Source: a virus | Reading direction: 5' to 3' (one strand) | Length of the DNA stretch: 64,000 bases | Virus record (IMG/VR): IMGVR_UViG_3300034073_005389 | Coordinates: 1-64,000 of that record | In this document: positions 60,050 through 64,000 of the stretch, in pieces | Layout: each line of letters opens with the position of its first letter | Position numbering within the stretch: the stretch's first letter is position 1 | Notes under the pieces: generated by a model | The model's database searches: none | What the model saw: the letters and a program-made list of their open reading frames with translations, nothing else | Told to the model about the DNA's origin: nothing | Translations under genes and position numbers: made by a program

Positions 60050-62235
60050 TATACACTATCCTTACTTCTATCTCCTGTTAGATCACTAATGTCAAACCTT
60101 GGCTTACCGTCTGAAGAGTCGCCTTCAGGTATATTAATGCTTGGGCTAAAGATAAATTCATAGTTTATTTCTTGCAAATCTCTAGAAGGAGGCACATTAA
60201 CGTCATCTGGAATATTATTAATACAGAAAATATTATTATCAAAAGAAACCATTACGCTACCTTTACCAGGAGCTTTGCTGGTAAGATCTGAAGTAAAGAA
60301 TTGATATCCATCATAAGTAAATTTGCTCGCCTCTCCAAAAGTAACATGTGCTTTTAATCTATTTGAAAAATCTTCTGCTAAATCTGCAGGAATACCAGTA
60401 GCAATAGAAACCCCGTTCTTTTCTTTTAAGTCTACTGATATCTTAATAGGTTTAGTAGTAAATTGTAATACTGGTGTAGCTGTGAAAGTGCTTTTGCATG
60501 GATCAAACCCTAAACCAATTAAATCAGACAAGGCGTTGTTAGCATCTGATTTTAATTTATCTAAACAAGCTGTAGCTAAAGCCTGGAAGTTAGCCACTCC
60601 ACCTCTAGTTAAATTATTTCTTAAACCTGTTACTGCTAATGTTAAACACTCTTGAGTAGCTTGTAAATTAGGAAAACTAGGTCCATTCAAAATATCTCTT
60701 AATAATTGCAGCTTAAAGACTGCATCTCCAGCCACTAATGTATTAATAAAAGATTTATTTAAAGCAATTTCAGGAACACACCCGGCAGTTATTAAACTCT
60801 TACCAAGCAAAACAGGAATATTAGGCTTAAAAGTATATTCCATGTTTGTAAACAAATAGCCATCTGTAGGGCTTGGAGATGGGAATAAGTTAGTAATTTG
60901 TTGCTTGTGTAAGAAATTATTTAATGTAGCAGGTAGATTATTAGGAGTAATTCCATCTGGATCAAATCCAGTTAATAAAGTAACTCCATCATCTTCATAA
61001 CCAATACCTCCAGTTAACTCAATAACTGCATTGTTAATAGTGGTAACACTATTATCATAATTTTTTAAATTAACAGTTGGTAAAGCGGTAACAATACAAT
61101 CTTGAAAACGAATATATCTAGATTTGCCAGTACGACCCCAATCATTAGGATTGTAATATACTCTTAAATCTATTGTATAAGCCGCTTGATTAGGGGGCGT
61201 CTGAGAAGTATATACTACATCTGTAGGGAAGAAAATGGGCTTAACAGGAACTCCTAAAGAAGCTAAAATAGCCTTTTCTGGAGGAACAGGAACGTCATAT
61301 GCATTGTAAATATTACTAAATGCTTGATCTACTTGTTGCTGTACATCGTACAATTGCCAGCTTTCAGGGCGATAATCAATTGATAATTCATTTAATGGAG
61401 GAGGTAATCCAAGATCTAATAATGATATTTGATTTAAGTATCTAAATGTGCCAGTAGTTCTTGTATAGTCTGTTTTAACAATAGCTGGACATACATCAGT
61501 AGTACAACAGCTATCTGGACCAGTATCTGTACATGGAGGAATAGAGAAGATTCCCGCAGCAATGTCTTTAATGGCTTGAAATACTAAATTAAATATTTCA
61601 AATATAACAAATAAGTTTTGAAAAATACAAAGAGTAGCACCAATTTTATTAGCAATAGCAATAATTGCCGTTGCGTCATCGTAAGCAAATGCCTGCTCTA
61701 GTGCAATAATGTTAGTTAAAATTAACTCTACTAATTTTAGTATTTGAGCAATTAAGTACTCAATTAATGCAATAAGCATTAATATAAGAGAGATAATCAT
61801 TGTTATTAGAGCAAATACTGGAAATAAATTTAAGAACTCAGGAATACAGGTTCTAAATAATTTAATAATAGCGTTTATTAGTTTTTCTGGATTTAATAAA
61901 GAGCAAATAATTTCAATAATACAAATAATTAAATTTAATGCTGGTAAGAAAAATTTATACAGCATTAAAAATGGCATAAACTGGTCTAATAAATTTAATA
62001 AACCATCTAGAATATCTTTACTAAAATTAGCACTTAAATTAGGCTTTAATATACCTGGAGGTAGTAATAATTGCAGTTTTCCTAATACATCTAATAAATC
62101 CTCTGGGAATCCTTCAGGAAAAGTAGTGATATTAGGAATATTTAAAGCAAATGGAACTCCAAACCCCGGAATGGCTGGACCACTAGGCGCGTCTGGAATA
62201 GGAATTGATACATCATTAGGAGAGCAAGGGCACAT
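60049..62235 (-). CDS. baseplate-block protein with several membrane helices
   Basis: This 728-residue protein has an N-terminal Cys/Pro-rich segment (MCPCSPND), then about five long hydrophobic helices (roughly 85-245: MPFLMLYKFFLPALNLIICI, LITMIISLILMLIALIEYLI and others), a Cys cluster (CTDTGPDSCCTTDVCP), and a large soluble beta-rich C-terminal half. Membrane helices in a virion gene block suggest a tail protein that enters the host membrane during DNA delivery, analogous in idea to pore-forming ejection proteins. It is joined by TAATG to the 543-residue gene. Confidence 0.7.
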   Translation of the reverse strand: MCPCSPNDVSIPIPDAPSGPAIPGFGVPFALNIPNITTFPEGFPEDLLDVLGKLQLLLPPGILKPNLSANFSKDILDGLLNLLDQFMPFLMLYKFFLPALNLIICIIEIICSLLNPEKLINAIIKLFRTCIPEFLNLFPVFALITMIISLILMLIALIEYLIAQILKLVELILTNIIALEQAFAYDDATAIIAIANKIGATLCIFQNLFVIFEIFNLVFQAIKDIAAGIFSIPPCTDTGPDSCCTTDVCPAIVKTDYTRTTGTFRYLNQISLLDLGLPPPLNELSIDYRPESWQLYDVQQQVDQAFSNIYNAYDVPVPPEKAILASLGVPVKPIFFPTDVVYTSQTPPNQAAYTIDLRVYYNPNDWGRTGKSRYIRFQDCIVTALPTVNLKNYDNSVTTINNAVIELTGGIGYEDDGVTLLTGFDPDGITPNNLPATLNNFLHKQQITNLFPSPSPTDGYLFTNMEYTFKPNIPVLLGKSLITAGCVPEIALNKSFINTLVAGDAVFKLQLLRDILNGPSFPNLQATQECLTLAVTGLRNNLTRGGVANFQALATACLDKLKSDANNALSDLIGLGFDPCKSTFTATPVLQFTTKPIKISVDLKEKNGVSIATGIPADLAEDFSNRLKAHVTFGEASKFTYDGYQFFTSDLTSKAPGKGSVMVSFDNNIFCINNIPDDVNVPPSRDLQEINYEFIFSPSINIPEGDSSDGKPRFDISDLTGDRSKDSV

Positions 62236-62256
62236 TGTGTTACTTATATATCACTA

Positions 62257-62616
62257 TTATTTAGATTCACCTAACAACTTAGGCTCTTTGGGACCCTTTA
62301 CATCTTCTACATCTAAAGCTTCTTCTAAATCTTCAATAAAGTTAGAAACTAAAGAATCAATTACTTTAGATAACTTTTCAACTCTTACATTTTCTACATC
62401 ATAATATTTAGCTACTTTAGAAGCTAGTTCCCATAATCCTTGATAAATATCCCTATTCAAATCATCATAAGAATATTGATGCTCATGTTTCTCTAAACTT
62501 TCTGGAGCATGTATTGCAAACATAATAGCATCAGCTAAAGCCGTCATCCCTTGTTCTCTAGCTTCTTCTGCTTGCAATAATAAACGATTGTGGGCTATTT
62601 TATTTAATTTTGCCAT
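62257..62616 (-). CDS. hypothetical helical protein
   Basis: This 119-residue acidic, almost entirely helical protein (KIAHNRLLLQAEEAREQ, ALADAIMFAIHA, VDSLVSNFIEDLEEAL) has no motif I recognise. It lies between the spike-like protein and the membrane-helix protein, in the same direction, and is likely a tail assembly or minor tail protein, as inferred from context. Confidence 0.6.
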   Translation of the reverse strand: MAKLNKIAHNRLLLQAEEAREQGMTALADAIMFAIHAPESLEKHEHQYSYDDLNRDIYQGLWELASKVAKYYDVENVRVEKLSKVIDSLVSNFIEDLEEALDVEDVKGPKEPKLLGESK

Positions 62617-62624
62617 AATTATCC

Positions 62625-64000
62625 TTATATTGATCCGCCAAAAACTTTTTTAACTAATCTTCCTTGAATAGTACAATTTTCTACATCTATTTCTAAATCA
62701 GAGCCAGCAATTTTTATTTGCTTTGCAGCATATATATTTAAATTACCAGGAGTCATTAAAGTAACTCCATTATTATCTACTCTAAACATAGTTACTGTTT
62801 TTCCATCGTTAAATACACGTAAATCTAACACGGCTCCAATCTGACCATTTACTTGTTTAACAAATCTGCTATCTCCAACTACACCTAGCCCGCCAACTTG
62901 AATAAATACGTCTCCATTCATAGACATAGCTGCGCTCATATTTTTATTATCTCTACCAATGTTAGCTACAATGCCTCCAGCAGTATCTAACCATAAAGAC
63001 TGTCTATCTATAGTATTAGCTCCAACACTCATTTCAATTGATCCATCAAAATTTATTGAGCCGCTACGACCACCGGCATTTGCAGTAGAACCTCCTACTT
63101 GAATAGTATCTGTCACTACGTTTTTTAGTAGTGGAAATTCTTCTACATTGACAAATGGTTTAGAAGGATCTGTATATTGATATTTAACAAAATTATAACT
63201 TTGATGTGCGTAGCAAGTAGATAAAATATCGTGATAAGCCGTTCCATGCAACATATTTGCATTATATCTTCTATCCTTAGGAGTAGCTTCCGCTAAGCCA
63301 TCTTTTACATTGATAGATCCTGGCAAACTATTATAAACTAGTGTATTTAAATCTAACTTAGGAGCGGCAAAAGAATCTTGTAAAATATCAATTAAATCAT
63401 TATCGGGCAATAATTTATCTGGGTTTTCATTATCATCAGGACTTATATTGCAAAAATTTTCATATCTTGTTAAAAGAGCAATATTTCCTTTTTCTGAAGA
63501 AGCCGGGACATTTAATTTAAATTGCCCTTCTTTATCAATGTCAAAGAAAAATCTACTGCGAAGTCTACCATAGTCTGAGTTTGGAAACTTATTATCATAA
63601 CCAAATACATCTACAATATTGTTAGTTGGCTCATCTTCTCCACCAGAAATAGAGGCGCCCAACACATTGGTATTGCTAAAATCTTTTCTAGCATTTAATT
63701 CAAAATGAAAAGCAATTCCTTTTCTTTGTAATGCTCTTATTTTTTTGTAAGACTCTACTCTATCAATAGATATATTACTGTTAATTGTGTTTTGATCTTG
63801 TCCAATAGGAATTGGATATCGATTTATATCCAGAAAATTACCAAAAATATCTACAGCAGTGCCTTTTACTGTCTCCATCAAATAATTTGGAGATTCTAAT
63901 GTTAAGCTAAAAGTGTCTGCCTTACTTTTTCTTCTATTAGGTAAAGAATAAATAGTATTAGTTCCACCAGAAGAACTATAAATTAAAGATTCAGTAGTCT
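62625..64000 (-). CDS. tail spike/hub-like protein (5' end outside window)
   Basis: The reading frame is open from the TAA at 62625 to the right edge. An ATG lies at 63878 and a TTG at 63881, but the codons upstream (starting ...TTESLIYSSSGGTNTIYSLP) read as protein, so the true start lies beyond 64000 and the gene is incomplete here. The visible 458 codons end in a beta-helix-like region (GVTLMTPGNLNIYAAKQIKIAGSDLEIDV), the pattern of gp5/VgrG-type spikes. Upstream residues such as RVDN and GGEDE may be metal-binding. It probably forms the cell-puncturing device. Confidence 0.72.
   Translation of the reverse strand, partial: TTESLIYSSSGGTNTIYSLPNRRKSKADTFSLTLESPNYLMETVKGTAVDIFGNFLDINRYPIPIGQDQNTINSNISIDRVESYKKIRALQRKGIAFHFELNARKDFSNTNVLGASISGGEDEPTNNIVDVFGYDNKFPNSDYGRLRSRFFFDIDKEGQFKLNVPASSEKGNIALLTRYENFCNISPDDNENPDKLLPDNDLIDILQDSFAAPKLDLNTLVYNSLPGSINVKDGLAEATPKDRRYNANMLHGTAYHDILSTCYAHQSYNFVKYQYTDPSKPFVNVEEFPLLKNVVTDTIQVGGSTANAGGRSGSINFDGSIEMSVGANTIDRQSLWLDTAGGIVANIGRDNKNMSAAMSMNGDVFIQVGGLGVVGDSRFVKQVNGQIGAVLDLRVFNDGKTVTMFRVDNNGVTLMTPGNLNIYAAKQIKIAGSDLEIDVENCTIQGRLVKKVFGGSI

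Overview
The window looks like an interior piece of the genome of a very large tailed bacteriophage (jumbo or huge phage). It is AT-rich and tightly packed: genes run in long same-strand trains with ATGA or TAATG overlaps, and no gene-free stretch exceeds about 300 bases. Virion genes (a GpJ-like and a gp25-like baseplate protein, collagen-like tail fibres) lie beside a phage replication, nucleotide and transcription set (DnaB-type helicase, DnaC-like loader, class I ribonucleotide reductase, thymidylate synthase, dihydrofolate reductase, PhoH, sigma factor). Ribosome-binding sites of the GAGG/GGAG type and -35/-10 promoters fit a bacterial host. I cannot name the host, and I see no tRNA, rRNA, CRISPR array or insertion sequence.

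Layout. Positions 1-1245 (+) hold two unknown proteins and a phage translation initiation factor IF-1. Positions 1217-4321 (-) hold a small operon with a papain-like protease, a cysteine-rich membrane-anchored protein, a tiny lipoprotein and two related unknown proteins. Positions 4397-6744 (+) are a nucleotide operon: an IMP dehydrogenase/GMP reductase homologue, ThyA and DHFR. Positions 6736-11939 (-) hold an M23 peptidase, a promoter-to-terminator unit (exonuclease, glycosyltransferase, macro-domain-like protein), a FAD dehydrogenase and a membrane metalloprotease. Positions 11952-21330 (-) are a tail-fibre region in which one gene carries a GC-rich, apparently imported body. Positions 21363-25164 (-) hold a NadR-like kinase, methionine aminopeptidase and PIN-PhoH. 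Positions 25232-28586 (-) hold NrdA, NrdB and a sigma factor. Positions 28687-34163 (-) are a replication block: two zinc ribbons, replicative helicase, loader, an Sm-like protein and a UvsW-like helicase. Positions 34305-37076 (-) encode an FtsZ/tubulin-family GTPase interrupted by a complete LAGLIDADG intein. Positions 37103-42605 (-) hold sugar-nucleotide and glycosyltransferase genes and a Nei-like DNA glycosylase. Positions 42649-64000 (-) are a baseplate and tail block with very large proteins; the last gene runs off the right edge.

How it fits together. The phage appears to supply its own dNTPs, replisome, sigma factor and parts of the translation-start machinery (IF-1, methionine aminopeptidase). 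It also makes a cytoskeletal GTPase whose activity should depend on protein splicing, because the intein sits in the nucleotide-binding loop. The main points for follow-up are the intein-split tubulin, IF-1 together with MetAP, the degenerate macro domain, the Sm-like protein in the replication operon, dockerin-like calcium loops in a virion protein, the GC-rich fibre graft, and a shared 28-bp promoter whose -35 box contains the stop codon of the preceding gene.
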